Of a stretch of 64,000 nt of DNA, positions 1 through 8,305 are shown piece by piece. The position numbers and the translations under genes were made by a program. The stretch covers positions 1 to 64,000 of the forward strand of contig DEZI01000018.1 in NCBI GenBank assembly GCA_002364755.1, written 5' to 3'. This DNA comes from Stenotrophomonas maltophilia (GTDB lineage: Bacteria > Pseudomonadota > Gammaproteobacteria > Xanthomonadales > Xanthomonadaceae). Position 1 is the first letter of the stretch, and each line of letters begins with the position of its first letter. The notes beneath the pieces were generated by a model. It had not been told where the DNA came from. It was given only the letters and a program-made list of their open reading frames with translations, and ran no database searches.

Positions 1-97
1 AACCACCCAGCGCCCCGCCACCCCACGGATAGGCTGCTTTTGACGTGGCCGTTGCCTTGGCCTTTGCAGGTGCAGGGCGCAGCCCTGCAAAAAGAAC

Positions 98-643
98 CTA
101 TTTGACCCGACCTCCCGTGCGGTCGATGCGGAACCACTCGCCGCCTTCCATCGGCGTATGCCCATCGCCATCCGGCGTGCCACGCCTGCACCCGTTGCAG
201 ACCTCCGCCACGCCGTCCTCGAACGGCCATGCGAAATCGAACAGCGCCGGAATCACCTGGCGGAACTGCAGGTCGAAGTAACCCACGCGGTCACCCACGC
301 GCCCGCGCAGCAGGCCTTCCTGCGGTATGTCCGCACCGTTGTCCCACGCCAGCACCGGCAGGCTGCGGCCGCTGCGGTCCACGTAGTGGAAGCCGCCATC
401 GGCATGCACAACCGCCAGGCCGTGCGCGTCGTACTCCAGTCCCTTCAGCGCGTCGGCGCTGAGCTTCAACCGGTGTCCGTCCACCTCGCAGCCGGGCAGG
501 GCCACCAGGCCCTGTTCTTCCGTCAGCTGCATGCACGCCGGTGCCTGCGCCCACGCCGCACCGCTGGCCAGCAGGCCGCCCAGCGCCAGCGACCGCGCGA
601 GGCGGCCGCTGGCAGACGACGGCCAGTCAGGCCGTGCCGTCAC
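98..643 (-). CDS. Small secreted WG-repeat-like protein
   Basis: A 181-residue protein of unknown function. The GTG start at 643 overlaps the phosphatase stop as GTGA, so the two genes are probably translationally coupled. The N-terminus is Arg-rich, then hydrophobic (SLALGGLLASGAAWAQA), as in a cleaved signal peptide, so the product should be periplasmic. The mature part has short units such as GGFHYVDRSG and GDRVGYFDLQF, in which aromatic residues alternate with Asp and Gly; this resembles WG-type beta repeats. Cysteines occur near the mature N-terminus and in a CNGC motif. Assignment to the WG-repeat group rests on pattern only. Pairing with the phosphatase suggests a shared envelope role. 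Confidence 0.6.
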   Translation of the reverse strand: MTARPDWPSSASGRLARSLALGGLLASGAAWAQAPACMQLTEEQGLVALPGCEVDGHRLKLSADALKGLEYDAHGLAVVHADGGFHYVDRSGRSLPVLAWDNGADIPQEGLLRGRVGDRVGYFDLQFRQVIPALFDFAWPFEDGVAEVCNGCRRGTPDGDGHTPMEGGEWFRIDRTGGRVK

Positions 644-2346
644 TGCGCCTCGGCCTTGCGCTCGAAGGCGGTCGGCGCCGGCAGCTGCACCGGCACGCCC
701 TTGTCGTCGCAGGTGCCGGCCTGGCACAGGCGCTCGCGCAGGGCCGGGGTGGCCTGCACGATCATGTGGTAGATCGCGTTCTGTTCCAGGGTGCCGCGGA
801 TGGCCTTGCTGCCTGGGCCGCGTGCCCAGATGCCCACGTCTTCGCCACCGTGCGACTCGGACTTCATCGGCACCAGCGCTTCCTGCATGTAGTCCGGGTG
901 CTCGGTGTCCACGTCATGCAGGTTCGGGCGGCCGTTGGCCTGTTCGAAGCTGCTCGGGTTGTGCGGGTAGATCTTCGGGCCGACTGGCTGCTGGTTGGTG
1001 GCGCCGGTGTGGCCCGGGCCGTTGGCATAGGTCAGCGTGGTGTAAGACTGGCCGTTGCCGTCCAGCGCGTAGTCAAGCTTGCCGGCGCCATCCTCGCCGC
1101 CCTTGTCCTTCACCTTGCCCAGGATCGGGTTGCCGCGCGCCGGGTAGCCGACAAAGTTGAGGGTGTGCGAGTGGTCGGCGGTGACGATGATCAGCGTGTC
1201 GTCGGCCGAGGTCAGTTCGTTGGCCACGCGCACCGCGTCGGACAGGGCGACGGTTTCGGTGAGGGCGCGGTAGGCATTGCCGCTGTGGTTGGCGTGGTCG
1301 ATGCGCGCGCCTTCGATCATCAGCACGTAGCCTTCCTGGTGCTGCGCGAGGTTCTTGATCGCCGCGGCGGTCAGCTCGGCCAGGCTCGGCTCACCGGCCG
1401 GGTCCTGCGGGCGCTCGTACTCGTAACGCATGTGGTCCGGCTCGAACAGGCCGAGGATGGCCGGCGCGGTGGCCGCGGCCGCCAGCTGCGTGCTGTTCCA
1501 GACGTAGGCACCCTGCGGATGCGACTGCTGCCATTCCTGCACCAGGCTGCGCCCGTCCAGGCGCTGGCCGACCTTGTCGTCGTACTCGGGGTCGCGTTCT
1601 TCCACGGTGGTGAATTCACCACGGCCACCACCGAGGGCGACCAGCGGGCCACGGCCATAGCGCGAGGTCGACAGCAGCTGCTGGGCGATGTCCTTGCAGC
1701 CGGCGGCCTTGGCGGCGTCGGTCAGATCGGTGTCGTTTTCCCAGTTGCGCTCGGGCGAGTGCGCGTAGGTCGCGGCCGGGGTGGCATGGGTCAGGCGTGC
1801 GGTGGAGACGATGCCGGTCGCCAGGCCGGCGCTGTCGGCCAGCTGCAGCCAGGTCAGCAGGCCCTTGGACAGGCTGTCGGCGCAGTCGCTGCGGCTGCCG
1901 GCGCTGACGCCGATCGCACCCATGTGGGTCTTCACGCCGGTGGTGATGGCGGTCATCGTGCCGGCCGAGTCCGGCGTCTGTGAATCGGTGTTGTACGTCT
2001 TGCTGAACGCCGTGGCCGGGAAGCGCTCCCAGGACAGCAGGTTCTCTTCGCCCGAGCCGCCCTTCTGCTGGCCTTCGTAGATGCGCGAGGCGGCGACGGT
2101 GGTCAGGCTCATGCCGTCACCCAGGAACAGGATGACGTTTTTCGCCTTGCCGGACATCGCGCCATTGGCGGCCGCCTGGGCGGCGCCGCTGCGGTACCAC
2201 CACTGCGGAGTCTCGCCGGCCGGGTGGGCGACGGGATCAACGGCGACCTTCAGGCCGGCCGGTGCGGAGGCGGGGGTTGTGCTGGCGCAGGCGCCCAGCA
2301 GCAGGGTGGTGGCACAGGCGGCCAACAGGGAGACGGAACGACGCAT
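640..2346 (-). CDS. Alkaline phosphatase family lipoprotein
   Basis: A 568-residue enzyme of the alkaline phosphatase superfamily, which hydrolyses phosphomonoesters in the periplasm. The start gives a lipoprotein signal with lipobox LLGAC (Cys20), so it should be membrane-anchored. Metal and catalytic motifs are visible: LFLGDGMS (Asp77), PDSAGT with the likely nucleophile Ser127, GARIDHANH, and TADHSH. This is the PhoA set in the PhoA order. It is longer than E. coli PhoA (about 470 residues) because of inserts near residues 230-330. It is followed by a coupled small secreted gene. A weak Pho-box-like repeat lies upstream, so control by phosphate is possible. Confidence 0.9.
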   Translation of the reverse strand: MRRSVSLLAACATTLLLGACASTTPASAPAGLKVAVDPVAHPAGETPQWWYRSGAAQAAANGAMSGKAKNVILFLGDGMSLTTVAASRIYEGQQKGGSGEENLLSWERFPATAFSKTYNTDSQTPDSAGTMTAITTGVKTHMGAIGVSAGSRSDCADSLSKGLLTWLQLADSAGLATGIVSTARLTHATPAATYAHSPERNWENDTDLTDAAKAAGCKDIAQQLLSTSRYGRGPLVALGGGRGEFTTVEERDPEYDDKVGQRLDGRSLVQEWQQSHPQGAYVWNSTQLAAAATAPAILGLFEPDHMRYEYERPQDPAGEPSLAELTAAAIKNLAQHQEGYVLMIEGARIDHANHSGNAYRALTETVALSDAVRVANELTSADDTLIIVTADHSHTLNFVGYPARGNPILGKVKDKGGEDGAGKLDYALDGNGQSYTTLTYANGPGHTGATNQQPVGPKIYPHNPSSFEQANGRPNLHDVDTEHPDYMQEALVPMKSESHGGEDVGIWARGPGSKAIRGTLEQNAIYHMIVQATPALRERLCQAGTCDDKGVPVQLPAPTAFERKAEAQ

Positions 2347-2381
2347 GGACGCTGGGATCTCACAAAGTGTAACGGGGGTTC

Positions 2382-2416
2382 ATTATGCCCAACCCCGCAA
2401 TGCACGCCGATGACAC
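2382..2416 (-). promoter_or_regulatory. Possible Pho-box promoter of the phosphatase gene
   Basis: Read on the minus strand, GTGTCAT and GTGCATT are separated by 4 bases, 11 bases upstream of a CATAAT -10-like box (2387-2382). That spacing fits PhoB-activated promoters, where a Pho box replaces the -35. The first half matches the CTGTCAT consensus in 6 of 7 positions, the second in only 3, so this is tentative. Confidence 0.3.
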
Positions 2417-2498
2417 ACTGTTTGCCGGTGGGGCGGTCGTACCGCCTGCCCGCTTGGGCTATCGTGCCAGCATCCCTTCCTTCCCCCCTGGATTGCCT

Positions 2499-3833
2499 AT
2501 GAAACTGGTCTCTGCCTGGCTGCGGATTCCATTCTGGCAGCGCGTGGTCGGTGGCTTCGTGCTCGGCGCGCTGGCGGGCTGGGCGCTTGGCCCGTCCGCT
2601 GAAACGTGGTTCGGCCCGCTCGGCGAGCTGTACGTCACCCTCATCAAGATGATCGCGGTACCGCTGGTGTTTTTCGCGGTCATCAACGCCATCTCCTCCC
2701 TGCACGGCCAGAAATCAGTCGCCGCGCTCAGTGGCCGCACATTTCTCTGGTTCGTCATCACTGCCGCGCTGGCGGTGTGCGTGGGCCTGGGCGTGGGCAC
2801 GGTGCTGCAGCCCGGCGCCGGTGGCCTGCAGCTGTCGATGGCCAACAACTACGTGCCGCGCGAAGTGCCCAGCGTGGTGCAGGTGCTGCTGGACGTGGTG
2901 CCGTCCAACGTGTTCTACGCGCTGTCGGGCATCGGCACCAAGGTCAACGCGGCGGGCGAGACCGTGCTGGCGGCCGGCCGTGGTTCGATCCTGCCGGTGA
3001 TCTTCTTCGCCGGCCTGGTCGGCTTCGCCATCGTCAAACTGGGCGAGAAGGTGACCGAGGCGCGCAAGCTGGTCGGCCAGATGAGCGACATCATGATCCA
3101 GGTGACCCGCTTCGTGCTGGAAGTCACCCCGATCGGTACGTTCGGCCTGATCGCCGGCCTGGTCGGCAGCTACGGCTTCGAGAAGCTGCTGCCGCTGGGC
3201 CATTTCGTGCTGGCCCTGTACGTGGCGTGCGCGCTGCACATCATCGTGGTCTACAGCGCCCTGCTGCTCTCGCACGGCCTGAATCCGCTGAAGTTCTTCC
3301 GCGGTGCCGCGCCGGGCATGCAGGTGGCGTTCGTCAGCTCGTCCAGCTTCGCGGCGATGCCGGTGGCGCTGCGTTCGATCACCCACAACCTGGGCGTCAA
3401 CAAGGACTACGGCTCGTTCGCCGTGCCGCTGGGCGCGAGCATCAAGATGGACGGCTGCGGTGCGATCTACCCTGCGCTGTGCGCGGTGTTCATCGCCCAG
3501 TACAGCGGCGTGCCGCTGTCGCCGGAGCAGTACGTGGTGGTGCTGATCGCATCGGTGCTGGGCAGCTTCGGCACGGCCGGCGTGCCGGGCACGGCGGTCA
3601 TCATGGCCACCGTGGTGCTGAGTGCGGCCAAGCTGCCGCTGGAAACCATCGGCTACCTATACGCGATCGACCGCATCCTGGACATGATGCGCACCATGAC
3701 GAACGTGACGGGCCAGATGCTGGTGCCGGTGCTGGTGGCCAAGGAAACCGGCCTGCTCGACCAGTCGGTGTACGACAATCCCTCGACCAACGTCGGCCTG
3801 GACGATCCCGACCCGACCCCGCCGCGTAGCTGA
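2499..3833 (+). CDS. Dicarboxylate/amino acid:cation symporter (DAACS family)
   Basis: A 444-residue inner-membrane secondary transporter of the GltP/DctA fold, which imports acidic amino acids or C4-dicarboxylates with Na+ or H+. It has repeated hydrophobic helices, a Ser-rich re-entrant loop (VSSSSFAAMP), the KMDG segment equivalent to the NMDG motif, a second hairpin with GTAGVPGTA, and the IDRILDMMRTMTNVTG helix that carries the substrate-binding Asp, Arg and Asn in this family. The ATG at 2499 starts a typical amphipathic N-terminus; an upstream extension has no family likeness. It is transcribed alone. Substrate cannot be fixed from sequence. Confidence 0.92.
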   Translation: MKLVSAWLRIPFWQRVVGGFVLGALAGWALGPSAETWFGPLGELYVTLIKMIAVPLVFFAVINAISSLHGQKSVAALSGRTFLWFVITAALAVCVGLGVGTVLQPGAGGLQLSMANNYVPREVPSVVQVLLDVVPSNVFYALSGIGTKVNAAGETVLAAGRGSILPVIFFAGLVGFAIVKLGEKVTEARKLVGQMSDIMIQVTRFVLEVTPIGTFGLIAGLVGSYGFEKLLPLGHFVLALYVACALHIIVVYSALLLSHGLNPLKFFRGAAPGMQVAFVSSSSFAAMPVALRSITHNLGVNKDYGSFAVPLGASIKMDGCGAIYPALCAVFIAQYSGVPLSPEQYVVVLIASVLGSFGTAGVPGTAVIMATVVLSAAKLPLETIGYLYAIDRILDMMRTMTNVTGQMLVPVLVAKETGLLDQSVYDNPSTNVGLDDPDPTPPRS

Positions 3834-3847
3834 AGCGGCACTGCAAC

Positions 3848-3885
3848 GGGCTGTATCAGCACCTGTAACGCCGCTGATACAGCCC
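3848..3885. promoter_or_regulatory. 13-bp inverted repeat: enhancer or terminator
   Basis: Perfect arms GGGCTGTATCAGC (3848-3860) and GCTGATACAGCCC (3873-3885) flank 12 bases. It lies 14 bases after the symporter stop and about 130-170 bases upstream of the sigma-54 promoter. There is no T-tract, so it is a poor intrinsic terminator. A dyad at this distance is where an activator dimer usually binds for sigma-54. Confidence 0.45.
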
Positions 3886-3988
3886 CCGCCAAGCCTTGTG
3901 CAGCGTTGTTTCCTGCACGTTAAGGCAAACGAAATCCGAACGCCTTTGTAACACCCTGCTGGCAACGCGCCCCACCTGGACTGGCTGA

Positions 3989-4008
3989 ACCGCTTGCCAC
4001 CAAGCGGT
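3989..4008. promoter_or_regulatory. 8-bp inverted repeat beside the sigma-54 promoter
   Basis: ACCGCTTG and CAAGCGGT are perfect arms around CCAC and end about 10 bases before the -24 GG. The close position suits a repressor or a second activator site; its function is unknown. Confidence 0.35.
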
Positions 4009-4015
4009 CTGGAAG

Positions 4016-4032
4016 TTGGCACGGAAGCTGCT
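4016..4032 (+). promoter_or_regulatory. Sigma-54 (-24/-12) promoter of the fap operon
   Basis: TTGGCACGGAAGCTGCT matches the RpoN consensus TTGGCACG-N4-TTGCT except for one base. The -24 GG (4018-4019) and -12 GC (4030-4031) have the required spacing. Transcription should start near 4042, about 20 bases before the fapA ATG, leaving room for the GGGAGAG ribosome-binding site at 4054-4060. Such promoters are silent without an AAA+ activator; one is encoded at the far end of the operon. Confidence 0.85.
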
Positions 4033-4064
4033 CCATCCCTGCGCATACGCAACGGGAGAGCGGC

Positions 4065-4604
4065 ATGGACAGCAGCACCACCCATCTCGGTTCCTCGGTC
4101 CGGCAGCTGACGCTGCTGCTGACCCTGGCCTGCCCGCTGGCGGCCGCCGCCTCCGGTGCGCGCCAGGGTGTGAAGGCGCAGCCGGGCGAGATCGTCCTGC
4201 TGCGCGATGTGGCCGCACGTCCGGCCTACCGCATGGCACCGCCCGGCATGGCGTTGATCGCCGATCCCAAACCCCAGCATGAGATCGCCACAGCACTCGG
4301 CAGCGGCGGCGGCTCCAGCGGTATGGATGAATTGAGCGATGACGACTATGCCGGGCTCGGGGCGGGGCAAACCGGCCGCATGGCTGCGCCAGGCGGCACC
4401 ACCGTGGAGCGGGTGACCCACCAGGCCCTTGGCGGCACGCTGGGCCGTTCCAGTGACGGCGCGCTTGGCGGCAACAGCCTGGGCGGTGCGATGAGCGGCC
4501 CGCTCGGCGCCGTCGGCAACACCACCCGCGGCATCGGCGATACCGTGCGCGGCGCGCTGGCGCAGTTCCCGCTGGGCGCGGCACCGCAGGGCGGTGGCAA
4601 GTGA
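4065..4604 (+). CDS. fapA: FapA-like protein, first gene of the amyloid operon
   Basis: A 179-residue secreted protein. Residues 12-30 form a hydrophobic signal segment. Next come a conserved-looking stretch (GEIVLLRDVAARPAYR, PPGMALIADP) and a Gly/Ser-rich C-terminal half with repeated LGG and GAL units, predicted to be disordered. In Pseudomonas fap operons the first gene, fapA, encodes a small periplasmic protein that controls which subunit forms the fibre. Here the assignment rests mainly on position and size, since the sequence is weakly conserved. It is preceded by the sigma-54 promoter, and its stop overlaps the GTG start of fapB. Confidence 0.65.
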   Translation: MDSSTTHLGSSVRQLTLLLTLACPLAAAASGARQGVKAQPGEIVLLRDVAARPAYRMAPPGMALIADPKPQHEIATALGSGGGSSGMDELSDDDYAGLGAGQTGRMAAPGGTTVERVTHQALGGTLGRSSDGALGGNSLGGAMSGPLGAVGNTTRGIGDTVRGALAQFPLGAAPQGGGK

Positions 4605-5224
4605 ATCGCGCGGCGCGTGGCGCGCTGCTGCTGGTGCTGGCGGGTGCGCCCGCACTGGCCTGGGCCGACGATTACAGCGGCATGCTGTCCTATCTGGACG
4701 TGGCCCGCATCGGCGACCGCGCGCTGGGCGGTGCCAGCGGCGCCATCATGGTCAACCAGGCCAGCGGCGACCTGAACATCCAGGCCAACCTGCAGGGCAT
4801 GGCCACCGGCGACCAGGCCAACGTCGCCATCGCTGCCCGCCAGCAGCGCCATGCCGACGTGGTGCTGTCGGGGCCGCTACAGGCCAGCGCACATATCGAA
4901 GGCCAGGCGCTGAACGGCGCCAGTGGCATCGCATCCATCAACCAGGCCAGCGGCATCGCCAACACGACGCTCAACGTCGTCAGCGCGACGCTGGCCCGGC
5001 AAGGGATACGCGAGACCGACGACGCGGCTTTGGCGGCGTCGGACATCGCGTCAACAGGGGGGCAGGGCGACACCGGCGACGGTGTTGCGGCGGGTATCCG
5101 CAGCGTCGGGGTTTCCGCCTCGGCACTGCGGGGCTTCGACGGTGTCCTGCAACTCAATCAGATCGCGGGAGCCCGCAACGACACGGCCAACGTGCTTGGC
5201 ATGGTCGTCCAAGGCAACCCGTGA
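4601..5224 (+). CDS. fapB: FapB minor amyloid subunit (nucleator-like)
   Basis: A 207-residue secreted protein with a GTG start overlapping the fapA stop (GTGA). After a short signal peptide (GALLLVLAGAPALAWA) it has three imperfect repeats: GASGAIMVNQASGDLNIQAN, GASGIASINQASGIANTTLN and a weaker copy near the C-terminus (LQLNQIAGARNDTAN). Asn/Gln-Ala-Gly repeats of this type form the stacked beta-strands of Fap fibres. In Pseudomonas, FapB is the minor subunit thought to nucleate FapC. Identification rests on repeats plus operon order. Confidence 0.82.
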   Translation: MNRAARGALLLVLAGAPALAWADDYSGMLSYLDVARIGDRALGGASGAIMVNQASGDLNIQANLQGMATGDQANVAIAARQQRHADVVLSGPLQASAHIEGQALNGASGIASINQASGIANTTLNVVSATLARQGIRETDDAALAASDIASTGGQGDTGDGVAAGIRSVGVSASALRGFDGVLQLNQIAGARNDTANVLGMVVQGNP

Positions 5225-5269
5225 GCAGTACCCACCACCCGATGTATCACTGATGAGAGAGAGGACACC

Positions 5270-6652
5270 ATGAACGCGACTTTCAAAAAGTCTCTGCTCG
5301 CCATGGCAATTGCTTCTGCCTCGACCGCCGCCGCGGCCAATGGCTGGGACAACCAGAACGCCAACGCGAACATCAACCACAACCATGTCGTGACCGAAAC
5401 CCGTAACGACACCCACAACCACACCGACAACGAGGTCCGCAACTGGACCCGTACCAACACCACGGTACGCAACAACACCGACAGCTCGAGCGTGACCCGC
5501 AACCGTTCGGTCAACGAGCAGGTGCAGAAGAACAGCAACATCCAGGCCGACGAGCGCAAGGAAAAGAACAATCATGGCGTCGACGTGAACCTGGAGAAGG
5601 ACCTGCGCCTGAGCAGCGACGTGAACTTCTCCGGCGATCCGACCATCACCGGTGACATCGACCTGGATTCGGCCGCCATCGCGGTCATCGACAACCGCCA
5701 GTCGATCAGCCATAACGCCGCGTCCAACAGCCTGGTCACCAACAGCGCCTCGATCGCCGATGACGTCGGCTCGGGTGCCTCGGGCAACCTCGGCTTCAAC
5801 GTCGTGGCCGGTGACAACAACGCGCAGGACAATGCGGCTTCGCTGTCCGCCGCTGACGCCTCCTTCAGCTTCGGCATGGCCGACGCCGAAGTGTTCGTCA
5901 ACCAGTCCGGCATGGGCAACACGACCATGAACTCCGGCGTCACCAACGCTGCCGGCCTCGGCGGCAATGCCTTCGGCGGCGCGTCCGGCAACATCGGCGT
6001 GAACATCGCGTCGGGCAACAACAACGAGCAGAAGAACGCGCTCGCTGCTTCGGTGGCCACCAGCGCGATGGCCCAGTCCAGCATCAGCTCCAACCAGGTG
6101 TCCAGCGGCAATGCGGTGAGCAATGCCGGCTTCGTGCAGTCCTACACCGATACGGTGCAGGTCGGCATGAGCGGCGGTGTCAGCGGCCTGACCCTGGCCT
6201 ATGGCGCCGGCACCTACAGCGGCCGTGGCAACGCCTACCAGATGGCCAACTACTATCTGGATACCTGGAGCGGCGACCTGCCGCACCCGGGTGGCAACGC
6301 GACCGGCCACATCGATCTGGACAACGAGATCCAGAACGCGACGCCGAACCCGTACCGTCAGGGCGTCGGTGGCCTGGGCTTCGATACGCGTGAAAGCGGC
6401 ACCAGCCAGTTCGTCGAACTGGGCGTGGCCGATCTGTACGCCAGCCTGAGCGGCACCGTCACGACCACCCGCTGGGTGAACGTGAATGCGACCAACACCT
6501 CGGCGCTGTCGGGCAGTGCGTTCTCGGGCGCCTCCGGCAACATCGGGGTGAACGTCGCCTCGGGCACCGGCAACCTGCAGGCCAACAGCCTGGCCCTGGC
6601 CGTGGCACAGCCGAGCACCGGTGGCGGTGGCGGCACCGGCGGCGGCGAGTAA
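5270..6652 (+). CDS. fapC: FapC major functional amyloid subunit
   Basis: A 460-residue secreted amyloid protein, the main component of Fap biofilm fibres. The signal peptide is residues 1-23. Residues 28-85 are unusually rich in Asn, Thr and His. Three amyloid repeats follow, near 169-189, 237-258 and 420-441, each with the core GASGN-(I/L)G-(V/F)N-(I/V)-(A/V)-(S/A)G and a trailing N-x-x-x-N. The linkers differ greatly in length (about 46 and 160 residues), as in Pseudomonas FapC. The C-terminus is a Gly-rich tail, and there is no cysteine. The ATG at 5270 follows a good GAGAGGA ribosome-binding site. The gene is followed by two strong hairpins. Confidence 0.9.
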   Translation: MNATFKKSLLAMAIASASTAAAANGWDNQNANANINHNHVVTETRNDTHNHTDNEVRNWTRTNTTVRNNTDSSSVTRNRSVNEQVQKNSNIQADERKEKNNHGVDVNLEKDLRLSSDVNFSGDPTITGDIDLDSAAIAVIDNRQSISHNAASNSLVTNSASIADDVGSGASGNLGFNVVAGDNNAQDNAASLSAADASFSFGMADAEVFVNQSGMGNTTMNSGVTNAAGLGGNAFGGASGNIGVNIASGNNNEQKNALAASVATSAMAQSSISSNQVSSGNAVSNAGFVQSYTDTVQVGMSGGVSGLTLAYGAGTYSGRGNAYQMANYYLDTWSGDLPHPGGNATGHIDLDNEIQNATPNPYRQGVGGLGFDTRESGTSQFVELGVADLYASLSGTVTTTRWVNVNATNTSALSGSAFSGASGNIGVNVASGTGNLQANSLALAVAQPSTGGGGGTGGGE

Positions 6653-6700
6653 CACCTGGCGTGACCGCTTTCGCAGCGAAGCTGCGTTGAGTGCAACAAG

Positions 6701-6776
6701 CCCGGCCATCCGCCAATGGCCGGGTTCCCCCGGGAGCCCCTGCTCCTCCTCCCCCTTGGGGCAGGGGCTCCTTCCT
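6701..6776 (+). terminator. Two hairpins between fapC and fapD (attenuator)
   Basis: The first hairpin has 9-bp arms CCCGGCCAT (6701-6709) and ATGGCCGGG (6716-6724). The second has perfect 11-bp arms GGAGCCCCTGC (6733-6743) and GCAGGGGCTCC (6761-6771), followed by TTCCTT. They lie inside the operon, so they probably act as a partial terminator or 3' mRNA stabiliser that raises fapC output above the downstream genes. Confidence 0.6.
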
Positions 6777-6792
6777 TCTGCTGGAGGGCACC

Positions 6793-7497
6793 ATGGCCGC
6801 ACACCGCTGCTGGATCCGCCTGCTGTCCTGCCTGCTGTTGCTGGGCAGCGCCCACGCATGGGCGGGCGACGTCAGGTTCACCGGCGTACTGCCCAACGGC
6901 GCGCTGATGCAGCAGAAGGTAGAGAGCATGCAGGAGCGGCGCTACCGCAACCTGGTGCGGCAACACACTGATTACAGCTGTGGCGCGGCCGCACTGGCCA
7001 CCATCCTCCGCTACGCCTACCACCTGGACACCACGGAGGCGACGGTGATCGAAGGGATGATGGGCGTGTCCGATCCGCAGCTGGTGAAGGAACGCGGTTT
7101 CTCGCTGCTGGACATCAAGCGCTATGTCGAATCGCTCGGCATGCGCGGGCGTGGCTACCGCATCGATGAGAGCCGGCTGCGCAACCTGCGCGTGCCCGGC
7201 CTGGTGCTGATGGACGTGCGCGGGTTCCGCCACTTCGTGGTGCTCAAGCAGGTCCGCGGCGGCATCGTCGAGGTGGCCGACCCCATCCTCGGCAACCGCA
7301 GCCTGTCCTTGGCCGAATTCAACGAAGCGTGGCCGTCGCGTGCTGTTTTCGTCGTGATCGGCAGCGACTTCGATCGCAATACTGTTCTTCTGCAACCCAG
7401 CGAGCGGCCCAGTGCGCGTGCGTTGTACGCGCGGCAGGGCCCGATCACCGATGCCGAACTGGTCGATTTCGGCTTCAGCCATGCCGACCTGTTCTGA
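6793..7497 (+). CDS. fapD: FapD, C39-family cysteine protease
   Basis: A 234-residue periplasmic peptidase of the bacteriocin-leader (C39) family, required for Fap fibre export in Pseudomonas. A signal peptide precedes QHTDYSCGAAALATILRY with catalytic Cys63; His147 lies in RGFRHFVV and Asp163 in VADPILGN, completing the triad. The start at 6793 follows GGAGG and gives a clean signal sequence, so the open frame further upstream is not used. It sits 141 bases after fapC, behind the attenuator-like hairpins, and 13 bases before fapE. Confidence 0.92.
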   Translation: MAAHRCWIRLLSCLLLLGSAHAWAGDVRFTGVLPNGALMQQKVESMQERRYRNLVRQHTDYSCGAAALATILRYAYHLDTTEATVIEGMMGVSDPQLVKERGFSLLDIKRYVESLGMRGRGYRIDESRLRNLRVPGLVLMDVRGFRHFVVLKQVRGGIVEVADPILGNRSLSLAEFNEAWPSRAVFVVIGSDFDRNTVLLQPSERPSARALYARQGPITDAELVDFGFSHADLF

Positions 7498-7510
7498 AGG
7501 AGGCCCGATC

Positions 7511-8260
7511 ATGCTGTGCCAACGTTTGTTGATCGCCGCGCTGCTGCTGTTGCCGGTGCTGCCCGCCTGGGCCGCTGAAGGCGCACCAGGGCGCGGCCTG
7601 AAGGAAATACCCGATCCCGAACTGAACCTGATGCGTGGCCGTTACACCGTGGGCGGCAACAACGTGGCCTGGTTCGGGGTAACGATGATTTCGCAATGGC
7701 AGGGTGCCAACGGCAGCAGCGTGCAGGGCGCGCTGACCCTGGGCATGGACTTCCGCCAGGGCAGTTCGCCGCGGCTGACGTTCCAGCCGCACGTGCAGGT
7801 CACCAACGCCGATGCGCCGATGCCCACCCCGGACGGACGCAGCATCGACAGCAGCGGCCTGGCCAACGCCACCGGCCTGGTGCAGGCGGTGCAGGTGGCC
7901 GGCGATGGCAACACCGCGCGCAACGTGACCACCTTGACCGTCCGTGATGGCGCGGTGCCGACCACCACCGACGATGGCAACCGCGTCGCCCAGATGCAGC
8001 AGGGCGGGACCAGTGCCACGGCGGTGCTTGATGGCAACCAGGCGCGCCTGATGCTGCAGATCGACGGCCAGGGCCTGGTCCAGCAGTGGATCCGCAATGG
8101 CAGCGTCGGCCAGGGCATCGCCCTGTCCGGTGACGGGCAAGCGGCAAGCAACCGGCTGCAGCTTGAGCTGGTACGCAGCACCGTGGCCAGCAACCAGCCG
8201 TTGAGCCAGAGCGTGGCCCAGGCGATCGCGCTGAACCGCGGCATGGGCCCGGGCCAGTAA
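7511..8260 (+). CDS. fapE: FapE, accessory amyloid component
   Basis: A 249-residue secreted protein with a signal peptide ending near PAWAAEG. It contains the motif IPDPELNLMRGRY, then a beta-rich body with many Asn, Gln and Gly residues (GDGNTARNVTTLTV, GNQARLMLQI) related in style to the amyloid subunits. FapE in Pseudomonas is an extracellular minor component found in the fibres. Identification rests on operon position, size and signal peptide. The spacing of 13 bases from fapD and 45 bases to fapF fits one transcript. Confidence 0.75.
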   Translation: MLCQRLLIAALLLLPVLPAWAAEGAPGRGLKEIPDPELNLMRGRYTVGGNNVAWFGVTMISQWQGANGSSVQGALTLGMDFRQGSSPRLTFQPHVQVTNADAPMPTPDGRSIDSSGLANATGLVQAVQVAGDGNTARNVTTLTVRDGAVPTTTDDGNRVAQMQQGGTSATAVLDGNQARLMLQIDGQGLVQQWIRNGSVGQGIALSGDGQAASNRLQLELVRSTVASNQPLSQSVAQAIALNRGMGPGQ

Positions 8261-8305
8261 CACGGCCCGGTCAAGGGGGAAGGACGGACAACGCAGGCCA
8301 ACGAC

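Noticed and set aside
1..97. A gene at the left edge
   Set aside because: No frame with a convincing start or domain. Only a small hairpin (GCAGGGC-GCA-GCCCTGC, 72-88) is visible.
3848..3885. Strong terminator of the symporter gene
   Set aside because: The stem is perfect but the 12-base loop is long and there is no T-tract; kept as an inverted repeat with two possible roles.
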